Under the pieces are notes generated by a model. It worked only from the letters and a program-made list of their open reading frames with translations, had not been told where the DNA came from and searched no databases. Made by a program: the position numbers and the translations under genes. A stretch of 64,000 bases of DNA from Aquaspirillum sp. LM1. GTDB lineage: Bacteria > Pseudomonadota > Gammaproteobacteria > Burkholderiales > Aquaspirillaceae. Shown in pieces: positions 17,484 to 26,409 of the stretch (position 1 is the stretch's first letter; every line of letters starts with the position of its first letter). Where the stretch lies: positions 3,820,001 through 3,884,000 of the forward strand of contig NZ_CP019509.1 of the NCBI RefSeq assembly GCF_002002905.1. The letters run 5' to 3'.

Positions 17484-18632
17484 ATGCACTTCCTGGCACT
17501 GAAGATGCTGATGGGCGACCGGCTGAAGTATTTTGGCCTGATTGCCGGCATTGCCTTCGCCGCCATGCTGATTGCCCAGCAAGCGTCGATTCTGGTTGGG
17601 TTTACCCGGCAAACCGGTGCATTTATTCGCGATACCGCCCAGGCGGACTTGTGGGTCATGGATTCGCAAGTCCGCTTTTCGCAGGATCGGGTGCCGATTC
17701 GCGACACCATGGTGCAGTTGGCGCGCGGTACGCCAGGGGTGGATTGGGCCGTGCCGCTGTATCAGGGGTTTGTGCGCGGCAAGATGCCGGATGGCACCAG
17801 CTTTACCCTGATTATGGTGGGCCTGGACGATGCCAGCCTGACTGGCGCGCCCCCGCTGATGCTGTCCGGACAACTGTCAGACTTGCGCCGCGACCGGGGG
17901 GTGCTGATAGACGGGCGCACCGCCGCGAAAAAACTGCTGATGAAAAATGGCGGCGACCGGCCAATGCAGATCGACGACCGTTTTTCCATCATGGACCACG
18001 AAGCGCGGATTGTCGGCACTTACCAGGGGCGCGAAAGTTTCTTCTGGGAACCGGTCATCTACACCACATACACCCGCGCACTGGCGTTTTCGCCGCAGGA
18101 ACGCAACGGCCTGTCGTTTGTTATGGTGAAGCTGGCACCTGGGGCCAATCTGGAAGCCACGCGCGCAGCCCTGCAGGCGCGCACCGGGCTGACCGTGCGC
18201 ACCAATGAAGAATTCATTCAGCTCACCGCTGATTACATCCTCAATGAAACCGGGGTGCTGATCAACTTTGGCCTGGCCGTGTTGCTGGGCTTCATTATTG
18301 GCGCGCTGGTGGCCGGGCAAACCTTCTACAACTTTACTCTGGACAATCTGCGCCACTACGGCGCGCTCAAAGCCATGGGGGTGACCAACCTGCGCCTGGC
18401 CGGCATGGTGCTGCTACAGGCTGGGGTGGTGGCGATTCAGGGCTATGCCATCGGTGTGGGCATGGCAGCGGGCATGGGGCTGCTGGTGGCCAAATCCGGG
18501 CTGGCGTTCAGCATGCCCTGGTATATCCCGCTGTTTACCCTGGTGGCGATGCTGCTGGTGTGCGCGCTGGCAGCGTGGCTATCGCTGCGCCGGGTATTTG
18601 CCCTGGAGCCGGCAGTGGTGTTCAAAGGATGA
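17484..18632 (+). CDS. ABC transporter permease, FtsX/DevC type
   Basis: A 382-residue permease with one N-terminal transmembrane helix (about residues 18-38), a large periplasmic domain (about 40-255) and three C-terminal helices, the MacB/FtsX layout. It most resembles DevC-type permeases that work with a separate ATPase and a HlyD-type adaptor. The ATPase gene overlaps or abuts it (18629-18638), and adaptor and outer membrane factor follow. The system is therefore a complete tripartite exporter; substrate unknown. Confidence 0.88.
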   Translation: MHFLALKMLMGDRLKYFGLIAGIAFAAMLIAQQASILVGFTRQTGAFIRDTAQADLWVMDSQVRFSQDRVPIRDTMVQLARGTPGVDWAVPLYQGFVRGKMPDGTSFTLIMVGLDDASLTGAPPLMLSGQLSDLRRDRGVLIDGRTAAKKLLMKNGGDRPMQIDDRFSIMDHEARIVGTYQGRESFFWEPVIYTTYTRALAFSPQERNGLSFVMVKLAPGANLEATRAALQARTGLTVRTNEEFIQLTADYILNETGVLINFGLAVLLGFIIGALVAGQTFYNFTLDNLRHYGALKAMGVTNLRLAGMVLLQAGVVAIQGYAIGVGMAAGMGLLVAKSGLAFSMPWYIPLFTLVAMLLVCALAAWLSLRRVFALEPAVVFKG

Positions 18633-18637
18633 CAAGC

Positions 18638-19354
18638 ATGCCCTCTGACCGTGTTGCCGTGCGCTGCCAGGCGCTGACCAAGGTGTATGGCGAAGGTGAA
18701 AACGCCGTGCATGCGCTACGTGGGATTGATCTGGAAATCGCCTATGGCGAGCTGATGATGCTGGTGGGGCCATCCGGCTGTGGCAAAACCACGCTGATTT
18801 CGGTGCTGGCCGGCATTCTGGACCGCAGCACAGGCCACTGCCAGGTGCTTGGGGAGGATCTGGACCGCCTGTCTGGCAATGCCCGCACCCGCTGGCGCGG
18901 CGAGCATATTGGCTTTGTGTTTCAGGGCTTCAACCTGATTCCGGCGCTCACCGCCACTGAAAATGTGGCGGTGCCACTGCTGATTCGCCGCATCCCGCGC
19001 CCCCAGGCGCTCGCCGCTGCCGCTGCCATGCTGGAACAGGTGGGGCTGGGCAACCGGCGCGACACCCTGCCGGCGCAACTGTCTGGTGGCCAGCAGCAGC
19101 GGGTGGCCATTGCCCGGGCGCTGATTCACCAGCCGCGCCTGCTGGTGTGTGACGAACCCACCTCGGCGCTGGATCACGACACTGGCCAGCAAATCATGCA
19201 GCTGCTGCGCAAGATGGCTACCGGTCCGGAACGGGCGCTGATTGTGGTGACCCACGACGCGCGGATTTTCCCGTTTGCCGACCGGATGGCGCAAATGGAC
19301 GATGGCCAGGTGGTCAGCGTCACCCGCCCCCCTGCTGTGGAGATTGCCCAATGA
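18638..19354 (+). CDS. ABC transporter ATP-binding protein (LolD/MacB-type)
   Basis: A 238-residue ATPase with Walker [12 protein letters not shown]-loop region [15 protein letters not shown] signature [13 protein letters not shown], Walker [13 protein letters not shown] and the H-loop VVTHDARIF. The start at 18638 has an AAAGGA box 8 bases upstream; an in-frame ATG at 18629 overlaps the permease stop (ATGA) and is possible. It pairs with the FtsX-type permease before it. Confidence 0.92.
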   Translation: MPSDRVAVRCQALTKVYGEGENAVHALRGIDLEIAYGELMMLVGPSGCGKTTLISVLAGILDRSTGHCQVLGEDLDRLSGNARTRWRGEHIGFVFQGFNLIPALTATENVAVPLLIRRIPRPQALAAAAAMLEQVGLGNRRDTLPAQLSGGQQQRVAIARALIHQPRLLVCDEPTSALDHDTGQQIMQLLRKMATGPERALIVVTHDARIFPFADRMAQMDDGQVVSVTRPPAVEIAQ

Positions 19355-20319
19355 CCTTTCCCCGTCGTCCGCTTACCCGTTTGCTGGTGCCCGCCCTGGC
19401 GGTATTTGGCCTGGGCGTCATGGCCTATACCGTGATTGCCGGGGACAAAAACTACCCAGCCGCCCCACCGCTCAGCGCACCCGCGCGCAGCCCGTTTGTC
19501 CATACCGTGGCGGGGGCGGCGCTGGTGGAGGCCAGCACGGAAAACCTGGCCATTGGCAGCGCCGTGCCAGGCACCATTGCCATGGTGCATGTCAAGGTGG
19601 GCCAGCAGGTGGAAGCCGGCGCACCGCTGTTCACCCTGGACGAGCGCAGCATTCGCGCCGAACAGGCCAGCCGTGAAGCCGCGCTGGCCGTGGCCGAAAA
19701 ACGTTTGCCAGAAGTGCGCGCCCAGGCCGAAGAAGCGGCCTTTCAGCGCAGCCTGGTGGACGGGCTGGACGACCACCGTGCGGTATCGCGGGAAGAAATC
19801 CACCGTCGCAGCACCGCGCTGGCCACCGCCCGAGCCAGGGTGGCCAGCAGCGAAGCCGCCGTGGTCCAGGCCCGCGCCGAGCTGGCCGCAGCCCGCACCG
19901 AACTGGACCGGCACACCGTGCGAGCCCCAGTGGCGGGCGAAGTGCTGCAAAGCAATGTCCGTCCGGGAGAATATCTGTCCACTGCGGGCAACCAGCGCCC
20001 GGCATTGGTGATGGGCGACACCCGGGTGCTGCATGTGCGGGTGGACGTGGACGAGAACGACGCCTGGCGCATTCGTCCTGGCGCGCGGGCAGTGGTCAGC
20101 CTGCGCGGCAACGCCAGCCTGAAAACCGAAGCGCGCTGGGTGCGCGCTGAACCGCTGGTGATTCCAAAAAAATCACTGACCGGCGACTCGGTGGAGCGGG
20201 TGGACACCCGGGTGCTGCAACTGCTGTTTGCCTTTGAACGCAAGCAGCTGCCTGTTTATGTTGGCCAGCAAGTCGATGTGTTTATCGACGCGGCACCACT
20301 GCCGGGAGCCGCATCGTGA
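19351..20319 (+). CDS. HlyD/RND-type periplasmic adaptor (membrane fusion protein)
   Basis: A 322-residue adaptor with an N-terminal membrane segment (about residues 8-30), lipoyl/barrel-sandwich halves (around 65-85 and 180-200, with VRAPVAGEVLQSNVRPGEYL) and an intervening alpha-hairpin of about 90 residues rich in Ala, Glu and Arg. It would bridge the inner membrane ABC complex and the outer membrane factor. Its ATG overlaps the ATPase stop as ATGA, indicating coupled translation. Confidence 0.9.
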   Translation: MTFPRRPLTRLLVPALAVFGLGVMAYTVIAGDKNYPAAPPLSAPARSPFVHTVAGAALVEASTENLAIGSAVPGTIAMVHVKVGQQVEAGAPLFTLDERSIRAEQASREAALAVAEKRLPEVRAQAEEAAFQRSLVDGLDDHRAVSREEIHRRSTALATARARVASSEAAVVQARAELAAARTELDRHTVRAPVAGEVLQSNVRPGEYLSTAGNQRPALVMGDTRVLHVRVDVDENDAWRIRPGARAVVSLRGNASLKTEARWVRAEPLVIPKKSLTGDSVERVDTRVLQLLFAFERKQLPVYVGQQVDVFIDAAPLPGAAS

Positions 20320-21749
20320 GCCGCCGTGTGCTGGCGGTGGCGCTAAGCGCCAGCCTGGCGGCCTGCAGCGTGGTGGGCAGCAACTGGCAACGCCCTGAGG
20401 CCGAGCTGCCTCCCCGCTGGAGCCAGCCTGCGCTGAACCCGGATGGCCCCAGCCAGAGCGCAAGCGCAGACGCCGATTTCTGGGCGGCCTGGGACGACCC
20501 GCCGCTGCGCCAGCTGATAGACCAGGCGCTGCGCCACAACCGCGACCTGCGCCTGGCCGCCGCCAGAGTGGCCGAAGCGCGGGCGCTCAGCGGCGAAGCC
20601 CAGGCCACGGCGCTGCCACAACTGGACGCCACCGGCAGCGTGGTGCGCAACCGGGCATCCGGCAATGACCGGCTGCCACTGCAAGGCACCGCCAATCCGG
20701 TGCGCCAGTACCGCAGCGGTTTTGACGCCAGTTGGGAAATTGACCTGTTTGGCCGGCTGGCGCGTGAGCGCGAAGCCGCCAGCGCCACGCTGGATGCCGC
20801 CCAGTTGCACCACGACGCCATGGCCATCAGCCTGGCCGCCGAAGTGGCCAGCCAGTATTTCCAGCTGCGTGCGGCGCAAACCCAGGCAGGAATCATCGAG
20901 CAACAAATGGCGACCGCCAGCGAAGCCGTGGCGGTGGTGGGCAGCCGGGTGCGGGCTGGATTGAACCCGGAACTCGACCGCCTGCGTGCGCAGGATCAGC
21001 AGGCGCAAATCGACGCCACCCTGCCGCCCGCACGGGCCGAAGTGGGCCTGGCAGCCCGGCGGCTGGGTGTACTGGTCGGCGCGCAGGCAGACAGCCTGCT
21101 GGCAACACTGACAGCCCCACAGCCCCTGCCACGGCTGGCCCCCAGCCTGCCCCGACGCTTTCCTGCCGCCTGGCTTGACCGTCGCCCCGATGTGCGCGCC
21201 GCCGAAGCCCAGGCACATGCCGCCCAGGCACAGGTGGGCGTAGCCGAAGGCGACCGTCTGCCCCGGCTGACGCTGGGCGCGGCGTTTGGCTGGCTGTCGC
21301 TGTCCGCCGGAAAACTGGGCGATGGCGACAGCCGCACCTTCACGATCGGCCCGCAACTCACCCTGCCGCTGTTTCACGGCGGCGCACTGACCGCCCGGCT
21401 GGAAGCAGCCCGCGCCCGCCAGGATCAAGCCTGGCTGAACTGGGAAAAAACCGCCGCCGAAGCCTTGCTGGAAGTGGAAAGCGGCGCGCTGCGCCAGCAC
21501 GAAGCCACGCAACTGCACGCTGCCCGCGCCCGCCTGCTGGCCACCCGCCAGCACCAGTTTGATCTGGCTCGCCTGCGCTACCAGCGCGGCCTGAGCGACT
21601 ACACCGAACCGCTGGAGGCTTTGCGCCAACTGTTTGCCGCGCAAACCGACGAAGTGGCCGCCAGGGTGCAGGCGCTGAATCACAGTGTGGCCTTGTATAA
21701 AGCGCTGGGCGGCGGCTGGCAGCCTGCTGAGCCGATGCTCGACCGGTAA
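20316..21749 (+). CDS. TolC/NodT-type outer membrane factor lipoprotein
   Basis: The 477-residue protein begins with a lipoprotein signal (LAACS, Cys17) and contains the two repeated outer membrane efflux domains with the NodT-family signatures SWEIDLFGRL and, in the second half, RRPDVRAAEAQ and LTLPLFHGG. It forms the outer membrane channel of the exporter. It starts with GTG overlapping the adaptor stop, and the operon ends in a clear terminator. Confidence 0.92.
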   Translation: MSRRVLAVALSASLAACSVVGSNWQRPEAELPPRWSQPALNPDGPSQSASADADFWAAWDDPPLRQLIDQALRHNRDLRLAAARVAEARALSGEAQATALPQLDATGSVVRNRASGNDRLPLQGTANPVRQYRSGFDASWEIDLFGRLAREREAASATLDAAQLHHDAMAISLAAEVASQYFQLRAAQTQAGIIEQQMATASEAVAVVGSRVRAGLNPELDRLRAQDQQAQIDATLPPARAEVGLAARRLGVLVGAQADSLLATLTAPQPLPRLAPSLPRRFPAAWLDRRPDVRAAEAQAHAAQAQVGVAEGDRLPRLTLGAAFGWLSLSAGKLGDGDSRTFTIGPQLTLPLFHGGALTARLEAARARQDQAWLNWEKTAAEALLEVESGALRQHEATQLHAARARLLATRQHQFDLARLRYQRGLSDYTEPLEALRQLFAAQTDEVAARVQALNHSVALYKALGGGWQPAEPMLDR

Positions 21750-21793
21750 GCTAAGTATGGATTGCTTGTGATGTATTGTGGTTGCGTGTTGAT

Positions 21794-21829
21794 GCCGCCG
21801 GTCCGCGCGGGTGGACTGGCGGTTTTTTT
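21794..21829 (+). terminator. Terminator of the export operon
   Basis: Stem GCCGCCGGTCC / GGACTGGCGG with an 8-base loop, followed by T7. Confidence 0.85.
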
Positions 21830-22095
21830 GTCCACGCAGCTGAACAACAGGGCTGCCCTGACCACTTCAGCCAATTAACCCTATCGGCATCATGCTGATT
21901 TAAAAGAAAAAATAAAATTAATTCAGCGCTTTACGTATTTCCACGGATTGAAACCTGAGTGTGCTCTTCTACAGTAAGACAGCACCTGGCACGCTTTGGT
22001 GGCGGGTGGTCACCGTGATGTCGGGATCTCTGGCATCGACACTTCGACAGGCGTATACCATGCGCCTGCCGGTTTTTTCAGCGGAAGGGTATCGC
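21830..22095 (+). promoter_or_regulatory. Leader of the PAS chemoreceptor gene with a terminator-like hairpin
   Basis: After an AT-rich stretch (21895-21930) that probably contains the promoter, the leader ends with the hairpin CAGGCG/CGCCTG (22048-22068) followed by CCGGTTTTTT (22069-22078). The chemoreceptor ribosome binding site begins immediately behind the T-run. This geometry resembles an attenuator. I see no match to a known riboswitch consensus. Confidence 0.4.
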
Positions 22096-23691
22096 ATGAA
22101 AATCAACTTGCCGGTCAACCAGACCGAATACCGGGTCGATCCCAAACAACCCATCGTCACCCGTACCGACCTCAAAGGGCGCATCACCTATGCCAACCCG
22201 GCGTTTATTGCCCTCAGTGGCTTTAGCGAAGCCGAGCTGATCGGGCAGAGCCACAATGTGGTACGCCACCCGGACATGCCGCCCGAAGCCTTTGATGACT
22301 TGTGGGCCACGCTCAAGGCCGGCTCGCCGTGGCAGGGCATTGTAAAAAACCGCGCCAAGGACGGCGGTTTTTACTGGGTGGATGCCTATGTCACCCCAGT
22401 CACCGAAAACGGCGAGCCGATTGGCTATATGTCGGTGCGCAATGCGCCGTCGCCGCAGCAGGTGGCTGAGGCCGAGCAGCTGTATGCCGCCATCCGCGCC
22501 AAGCGGGCACGCATGCCGTCCACCCTGGACCGGGCCAGGCGGCTGCCGTCGTTTTCCCGGCGGATGTGGGCGGCGGGTGCGCTGTGCGGTGTGCTGGCCG
22601 GTGGGGCCAATGTCTGGCTGGACCACATTGGCCTGTCGTGGCTGAGCTGGGTGGTGGGTGGCGTGCTGGGTGTGGTGCCGGTGGTCTGGCTGCTGCCGCA
22701 ACTGACTCGCACCCTGTCGGATATTTCCCAGGGCTTTGTTCACCTGGCCGAAGGCCGGCTGAATGTGCCGGTGCGCCCACGCTGGCATTGCGCGCTGGGC
22801 GATGTGCAGGTGCGGCTGGAATCCATGCGCATTTACCAGAAGGCGGTGGTGGCCGACGTGATTACCGAGGCGCAGGCCAATAGCACGTCGGCCAGACTGC
22901 TGGACGCCAACCTGAGCCAGCTGGTGCAGTGCTTTACCACCCAGAACGTGATGCTGGCGGAAATGGCTGCCCAGCTTGATAGCGTCAGTGGTTCAGTCAA
23001 GGAAATCGTCGCCGTGTCCGACGCCATGTCGCACGACGCCCAATCCACCCGCGAACGGGTGGAAGAAGGCGGGGAAACCATGCAGGATATTTCCAGCTCG
23101 TCGCGCAACACCCTGGAAGCGATGACCTATTCCTGCTCGTCGATGGATGCGCTACGCCAGACGGTGGCCAAAATCCAGCAAATGTCGGCGCTGATTGACG
23201 ACATTGCCGGCCAGACCAATCTGCTGGCGCTTAACGCCTCAATCGAAGCCGCCCGCGCTGGCGAACATGGCCGTGGCTTTGCCGTGGTGGCCGACGAAGT
23301 GCGCAAGCTGGCTGAGCGCACGGTGAACTCCAACCAGAGCATTCAGGATACGCTGCAGTCGATTCATCAGCATGTGTTCGAGGCATTTGGCCGAACCGAA
23401 ACCGCCATGAGCACGGTGGAGCACAGCCAGGATGCCATCAGCCACTTTGCCCAGAGCTTGAACAATATCCGCAGCGCCGCCGAACACGCGCACCAGCAGG
23501 CGCGCGCGCTGCTGGGGTTTACCTCGCGCCAGTCGGCAGCCACCCAGGATGTGGTGCAGCACCTGGGCGAAGTGTTTGCCTCGCTGGAGCGCAACGCGCA
23601 GACCGCCGTCGATCTGCAAACCCAGGCGGGCCGGCTGTCGCAAAGCAGCCTGAGCCTGAACAAGCTGCTCGGGCATTTCCGGATTGCCTGA
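22096..23691 (+). CDS. PAS-containing methyl-accepting chemotaxis protein (Aer-like)
   Basis: A 531-residue receptor with an N-terminal PAS domain (about residues 15-115; [22 protein letters not shown] is the Aer-type signature), two transmembrane helices (about 155-205) and a cytoplasmic signalling domain with the conserved hairpin [20 protein letters not shown] near residue 375. Aer-type PAS domains bind FAD and sense redox or energy state; cofactor binding here is inferred. I start at 22096, where GGAAGGG precedes the ATG; the upstream extension lies in the leader. Confidence 0.92.
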   Translation: MKINLPVNQTEYRVDPKQPIVTRTDLKGRITYANPAFIALSGFSEAELIGQSHNVVRHPDMPPEAFDDLWATLKAGSPWQGIVKNRAKDGGFYWVDAYVTPVTENGEPIGYMSVRNAPSPQQVAEAEQLYAAIRAKRARMPSTLDRARRLPSFSRRMWAAGALCGVLAGGANVWLDHIGLSWLSWVVGGVLGVVPVVWLLPQLTRTLSDISQGFVHLAEGRLNVPVRPRWHCALGDVQVRLESMRIYQKAVVADVITEAQANSTSARLLDANLSQLVQCFTTQNVMLAEMAAQLDSVSGSVKEIVAVSDAMSHDAQSTRERVEEGGETMQDISSSSRNTLEAMTYSCSSMDALRQTVAKIQQMSALIDDIAGQTNLLALNASIEAARAGEHGRGFAVVADEVRKLAERTVNSNQSIQDTLQSIHQHVFEAFGRTETAMSTVEHSQDAISHFAQSLNNIRSAAEHAHQQARALLGFTSRQSAATQDVVQHLGEVFASLERNAQTAVDLQTQAGRLSQSSLSLNKLLGHFRIA

Positions 23692-23809
23692 TGGGCATGG
23701 AGAACAGGTGTTATCCGGCAACAATGGGAAGACATGGCAAGGTATCGCCCCTTAGGGTGAGATGCCAGACCGTGGAGAGGCCAGAGGGCGATACAGTACC
23801 GGGCGCAGC

Positions 23810-25261
23810 CTACTGGCCCAGCAACACCGCCATGGCGTCCACCGCCCGGGTGATTTCTGCCTCGGCCACCCCCGCGTAGCCCAGCAGCCAGCCGCGCGGC
23901 GGGAGGGCGGCCAGGCTGTGGGCCGACAGTGGACGCAGGATCAGCCGGTGGCGCTGCCAGCCCTGCTGCGCCAGCGCCTGATCGTCCACTTCGCTAGGCA
24001 GGTGGGCGAGCAGGTGCATGCCGGCTTCGCCGCCGGACAGCGGCAAGGTATCGCCCAGCCGTTGCTGCACCGCCTGGCGCAAGTGGTGTTGCCGGCTCAG
24101 GTACAGCTCGCGCATACGGCGGATATGCCGGGCCAACTGGCCGCTGGCGATAAAATCCGCCAGCGCGGCCTGCACCGGGTAATGCCCCTCGCGGGCCAGA
24201 TGCCAGCTGGCGCGGCGAAAGGCGTCGATCAGCGCGTCAGGCACCACCAGATAGCCCAGGCGCAGGCCCGGAAACATCACCTTGGACAAGGTGCCGACAT
24301 ACATCACCCTGGCGCTGACGGCCAGCCCCTGCAAGGCGGCCACCGGCTGGCTGGCGTAGCGGAATTCACTGTCGTAATCGTCTTCGATGATCCATGCGCC
24401 ACAGGCATCGGCGTGGGCCAGCAAGGCCTGGCGTCGCGCCAGCGGCATCACCGCGCCGCACGGGTATTGATGCGATGGCGTCACGTAAATCAGCCGTGGA
24501 CTGGGGGCGTGCGCCGGCGCGGCAGCGGGGTTGAGCCCGGCGGCGTCCACCGGCAGCGGGCACAACTGGAGCCCGGCGGCGGTCAGCGCGGTGCGTGCGC
24601 CCAGATAACCGGGGTCTTCCACCCAGGCCACGTCGCCGGGGTCGGCCAGCAGCCGCGCCAGCCAGTCCAGCGCCTGCTGGGCACCACCGGTAATCAGCAC
24701 CTGGTCGGCGCTGCAACGCACCCCGCGCGACTGGCCCAGATATGCCGCCAGCGCCTCGCGCAGCACGGGCAGGCCGCCCTGCGCCTGATAGCCCAGCCAG
24801 TGATCGGGCGCCTGGCGGCTGTGCCGGTTCAACGCCCGTTGCCAGGCCTGGCGCGGAAACGCCTCCAGCGCCGGCACGCCGGGTGCAAACGCGCCATGCA
24901 GTCCGGCGGGCGTCGGCCCGCAAGCCAGCACCGCCTGACCGCGTGCCGACAGCCCGAGCTGCGCCGGCAGCGGCTGATGCGCCAGGCTGGGGCGCAGACT
25001 TTCCAGCACAAAACTGCCGGCCCCGCGCCGGGTGTCGAGATAGCCTTCGGCCAGCAGTTGGTCATACACCTCCAGCACGGTATTGCGCGCCAGCTTAAGC
25101 TCCGCCGCCAGCCAGCGCGACGACGGCAGCCGGCTGCCGGCGGGAATGCGGCCATCCAGCATGGCACTGCGCAACAGCTGGCACAGCTGACGGCTCAGGC
25201 TCAGCGGATCGTCGCGGCGCAGTCGCCCGCTCAGCAGTTCGGCTACCCATTCTGCGGCCAT
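23810..25261 (-). CDS. MocR/PdxR family regulator (GntR DNA-binding domain fused to an aminotransferase-like domain)
   Basis: A 483-residue regulator with a winged helix at the N-terminus (LPSSRWLAAELKLARNTVLE, about residues 45-64) and a fold-type I aminotransferase domain from about residue 110, with the PLP lysine in VGTLSKVMFPGLRLGYL. MocR proteins sense PLP or amino donors. It is divergent from a pyridoxamine-phosphate-oxidase-like gene, the expected target, with two direct repeats in between. Confidence 0.92.
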   Translation of the reverse strand: MAAEWVAELLSGRLRRDDPLSLSRQLCQLLRSAMLDGRIPAGSRLPSSRWLAAELKLARNTVLEVYDQLLAEGYLDTRRGAGSFVLESLRPSLAHQPLPAQLGLSARGQAVLACGPTPAGLHGAFAPGVPALEAFPRQAWQRALNRHSRQAPDHWLGYQAQGGLPVLREALAAYLGQSRGVRCSADQVLITGGAQQALDWLARLLADPGDVAWVEDPGYLGARTALTAAGLQLCPLPVDAAGLNPAAAPAHAPSPRLIYVTPSHQYPCGAVMPLARRQALLAHADACGAWIIEDDYDSEFRYASQPVAALQGLAVSARVMYVGTLSKVMFPGLRLGYLVVPDALIDAFRRASWHLAREGHYPVQAALADFIASGQLARHIRRMRELYLSRQHHLRQAVQQRLGDTLPLSGGEAGMHLLAHLPSEVDDQALAQQGWQRHRLILRPLSAHSLAALPPRGWLLGYAGVAEAEITRAVDAMAVLLGQ

Positions 25262-25264
25262 CTT

Positions 25265-25336
25265 GGCTCCCTGTTTTGCTCAGAATTGGCCCTTATTGTG
25301 CTACCAATTTGCCGGCAAGATACAGGCTCCTTGTTT
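25265..25336. promoter_or_regulatory. Candidate MocR operator region
   Basis: Two direct repeats GGCTCCYTGTTT (starting 25265 and 25325) flank an inverted repeat AATTGG-N14-CCAATT (25284-25309) between the divergent genes. MocR regulators often bind direct repeats of this kind. Confidence 0.45.
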
Positions 25337-25363
25337 ATTTCCTGTTCTTGATTGGAGCCCCGC

Positions 25364-26026
25364 ATGTCCAGCCTGCCCGTCACCGACCTGACCCGTGTGC
25401 ATCGCCACCCGGAACGCGCCCACTACGACGTCGATACCTTGCACGCGCTGCTCGACCAGGCGTTGATTTGCCATGTGGCGTTTGTGCTGGATGGCCAGGT
25501 GCAGCAGATTCCCACCGCCTGCTGGCGCGAAGGCAGCCACTTGTATATTCATGGCTCCAATGGCAGCCGGATGATCCGTGCGCTGCGCGCCGGTGCGCCG
25601 GTGTGCGTGGCAGTGACGCTGATGGATGGGCTGGTGCTGGCGCGTTCGGCGTTTTCCACGTCGGTGAACTACCGTTCGGCGCTGATTTACGGCCAGTTTG
25701 TCGCGCTGGAAGGGATGGACGCCAAGCGGCTGAGCTTGCAGCGGTTTTTTGACCACTACCTGCCGGGGCGTTGGGAGGAAGTGCGCCAGCCCGATGAAAA
25801 CGAACTGGCGGCCACCAGTGTGCTGGCCCTGCCGCTGGAGCAGGCGGTGTGCAAGGTGCGCAACGGCCCGCCGGAAGACAAGGCCGACGACGAAGGCTTG
25901 CCGGTGTGGGCGGGCGTGCTGCCCTGCCTGCATGGGTGGGGCGCGGCCCAGCCGGTGGCCGGCTGTGCTGACGGGCCACTGCCGGCATCGCTGCAGGCGG
26001 TGGCCGCGCAGGGTGAGCGTCGCTAA
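25364..26026 (+). CDS. Pyridoxamine 5'-phosphate oxidase-like flavin-binding protein
   Basis: A 220-residue split-barrel protein of the PNPOx-like family (HVAFVLDGQVQQIPTACWREGSHLYIHGSNGSRMIRALR is spread over residues 40-80). Such proteins bind FMN, F420 or haem; this one belongs to the group often annotated as nitroimidazole-resistance/flavin-nucleotide-binding. The ATG at 25364 has a GGAG box 7 bases upstream. The divergent MocR gene suggests PLP-linked control. Confidence 0.85.
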   Translation: MSSLPVTDLTRVHRHPERAHYDVDTLHALLDQALICHVAFVLDGQVQQIPTACWREGSHLYIHGSNGSRMIRALRAGAPVCVAVTLMDGLVLARSAFSTSVNYRSALIYGQFVALEGMDAKRLSLQRFFDHYLPGRWEEVRQPDENELAATSVLALPLEQAVCKVRNGPPEDKADDEGLPVWAGVLPCLHGWGAAQPVAGCADGPLPASLQAVAAQGERR

Positions 26027-26080
26027 CAAACCCCTCCTGGCGTGGTTGCACGACTACCCGTACTGTCTGCGGTCGTGCGC

Positions 26081-26384
26081 CTGGTCGTCAGTCACCTTGA
26101 AACACAAGGGTTCATGCGAGCCAGCCTTGCCGGGAATATCGGTTTAATTTCTTTTAAAACAAAACCTTAGTTTGCCGCAGCGAACTGTCTTTCGTGCCTA
26201 TCCCGTCATTCCCGCGCAGGCGGGAATCCAGGGGCATCCACAGCGTGCAGCGGGTTTGCGCGCTCACCACCGTCCCGCCTGCGCCACGCCCACGGCGCAC
26301 GCGGTGGCGCGGTCTGGGTTCCCGCCTGCGCGGGAACGACACGTGAGGTGAGGTGTTCAACCCACTGGCGACTAGCCAGAACCG
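26081..26384. mobile_element. MITE-like element, copy 2, diverged and inverted
   Basis: Read on the minus strand this stretch aligns with copy 1 at 15720-16042 from end to end: GGCTAGTCGCCAGT at its start, ACGTGTCGTTCCCGCGCAGG, the paired palindromes, AAAGAAATTAA, then TGTGTTTCAAGGTGACT at its end. The terminal repeats have decayed, so it is older or immobile. It fills the gap between the PNPOx-like gene and glpQ. Confidence 0.7.
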
Positions 26385-26409
26385 CTGCGCTGCGTGTGGT
26401 GAGCGACTC

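Noticed and set aside
21961-22080. Possible cyclic-di-GMP riboswitch in the chemoreceptor leader
   Set aside because: A hairpin and terminator are present but the conserved GEMM core sequences are not found.
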